Below, one piece after another: positions 6,135-6,906 of a DNA stretch of 6,906 bases. A program made the position numbers and the translations under genes. Under the pieces are notes generated by a model that worked only from the letters and a program-made list of their open reading frames with translations, was not told the origin of the DNA and made no database searches. Within the stretch, counting starts at the first letter, position 1. Each line of letters starts with the position of its first letter. The stretch covers positions 1 to 6,906 of the forward strand of contig JAHHTB010000096.1 in NCBI GenBank assembly GCA_020024855.1, given 5' to 3'. This DNA is from Fusobacterium sp. GTDB taxonomy: Bacteria > Fusobacteriota > Fusobacteriia > Fusobacteriales > Fusobacteriaceae.

Positions 6135-6906
6135 ATGTATAAATATTTATTTGGACCAGTACCATCAAGAAGACTAGGAATATCTTTAGGACTTGACTTA
6201 GTAGCTCCCAAAACTTGTAATATGAATTGTGTATTTTGTGAATGTGGAATAACAGAAAAACTTATAACAGAAAGAAGATCATATATAAATATAGAAGAAG
6301 CTAAAAAAGAGATAAAGGATGTATTAAGAACAGTAAAACCAGATTGTATTACTTTTTCTGGAGATGGAGAACCTACTTTAAGTAGTGATCTTGGAGAAAT
6401 GATAAATTGGATAAAAGATAATACAGATGTAAAAGTTGTAGTAATAACAAATTCTGGACTTCTTTATGACAAAAATGTAAGAGATGAAATAAAAAGAGCA
6501 GATATTATTATTCCTACAATAAATAGTGCGATAGAATTAACAATGAAAAAAATAAATAGACCTAAAGCAAATATAACTATTGATAAAATCAAAAGTGGGA
6601 TAAAAGCTTTAGGTAGTGAATTTAATGGTGAAATATATATTGAAACATTTATCATAGAAGGTATAAATGATTCAGAAAAAGAACTACAAGAACTTAGTAA
6701 CTTTCTTAAAAATGTAAAGTATACAAAACTTCAATTAAATAGACTAGATAGACCTGGCACTGAAAAATGGGTTCAACCAGCTTCTTTTGAAAGATTGGAT
6801 GTTATAAAAAAATATTTAGAAGAAAAAGGTTTGCATGATGTAGAAATTTTAGGAAAATTTCATATAAATGAAATGGAAAAAATTGAAAAGAATGATGAAT
6901 TAGTAG
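6135..6906 (+). CDS. Radical SAM protein, COG0731 type (partial, 3' end missing)
   Basis: The reading frame is open from the ATG at 6135 to the window edge (257 complete codons and one extra base). MYKYLFGPVPSRRLGISLG followed by the radical SAM motif CNMNCVFC (C28/C32/C35) and then FSGDGEPTL identifies the COG0731 Fe-S oxidoreductase group. That group also includes the archaeal/eukaryal wyosine enzyme TYW1, but bacterial members like this one lack an established reaction. The radical SAM cluster would cleave S-adenosylmethionine reductively. An extra cysteine, C37, follows the motif (CVFCECG). The later part (IETFIIEGINDSEKEL, LQLNRLDRPGTEKWVQPAS) is typical of the same group and looks like the end of the barrel. 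The start is set by AAGGAGG 4 nt upstream. The gene has its own good promoter and is divergent from mgtE. Perhaps a few dozen C-terminal residues lie beyond the edge. Family assignment is firm, function unknown. Confidence 0.88.
   Translation, partial: MYKYLFGPVPSRRLGISLGLDLVAPKTCNMNCVFCECGITEKLITERRSYINIEEAKKEIKDVLRTVKPDCITFSGDGEPTLSSDLGEMINWIKDNTDVKVVVITNSGLLYDKNVRDEIKRADIIIPTINSAIELTMKKINRPKANITIDKIKSGIKALGSEFNGEIYIETFIIEGINDSEKELQELSNFLKNVKYTKLQLNRLDRPGTEKWVQPASFERLDVIKKYLEEKGLHDVEILGKFHINEMEKIEKNDELV

Noticed and set aside
6464..6655. Hydrophobic minus-strand frame inside the radical SAM gene
   Set aside because: It looks like a membrane peptide only because antisense of AT-rich lysine/isoleucine codons yields F/L/I. 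It lies fully inside a conserved gene.

Overview
The window is very AT-rich (about 30% GC or lower by eye). AGA is the dominant arginine codon, Shine-Dalgarno (SD) sequences are strong (AGGAGG type), and the genes form small, tightly packed transcription units. The gene set (an [FeFe]-hydrogenase maturase, a POT-family peptide transporter, a citrulline hydrolase and an MgtE magnesium channel) fits an anaerobic, peptide- and amino-acid-fermenting bacterium. Fusobacterium or a close relative (Fusobacteriota) is my best guess. A low-GC clostridium cannot be excluded from sequence alone.

Layout. Positions 1-1512 hold hydG on the minus strand, with its own extended -10 promoter and its own terminator, so it looks monocistronic. 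A 182-bp divergent promoter region (1513-1694) separates it from a plus-strand POT/PTR2-family transporter (1695-3059). A 147-bp spacer with a second TGnTATAAT promoter leads into a likely two-gene unit: a CtlX-type citrulline hydrolase (3207-4118) and a small free-standing PTS EIIB domain protein (4165-4533). A strong bidirectional terminator (4541-4585) lies where this unit converges with mgtE, which runs on the minus strand (4586-5923). A second divergent region of about 210 bp (5924-6134) separates mgtE from a plus-strand radical SAM gene of the COG0731 type, which runs off the right edge.

Function. The genes do not form one obvious pathway. A loose theme is anaerobic amino-acid catabolism: peptide uptake (POT), citrulline breakdown (CtlX) and disposal of reducing equivalents as H2 (HydG builds the hydrogenase active site). 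MgtE is housekeeping Mg2+ homeostasis. The radical SAM protein has no firmly assigned bacterial role.

The most unusual points are two. The POT transporter has lost two normally conserved acidic residues and the HA-HB helix pair. The orphan EIIB behind ctlX has an N-terminus that looks like the leftover end of an EIIC-EIIB linker. I see no mobile element, CRISPR array, tRNA or rRNA, and no gene-free stretch longer than about 210 bases. No previously undescribed multi-gene system is evident.
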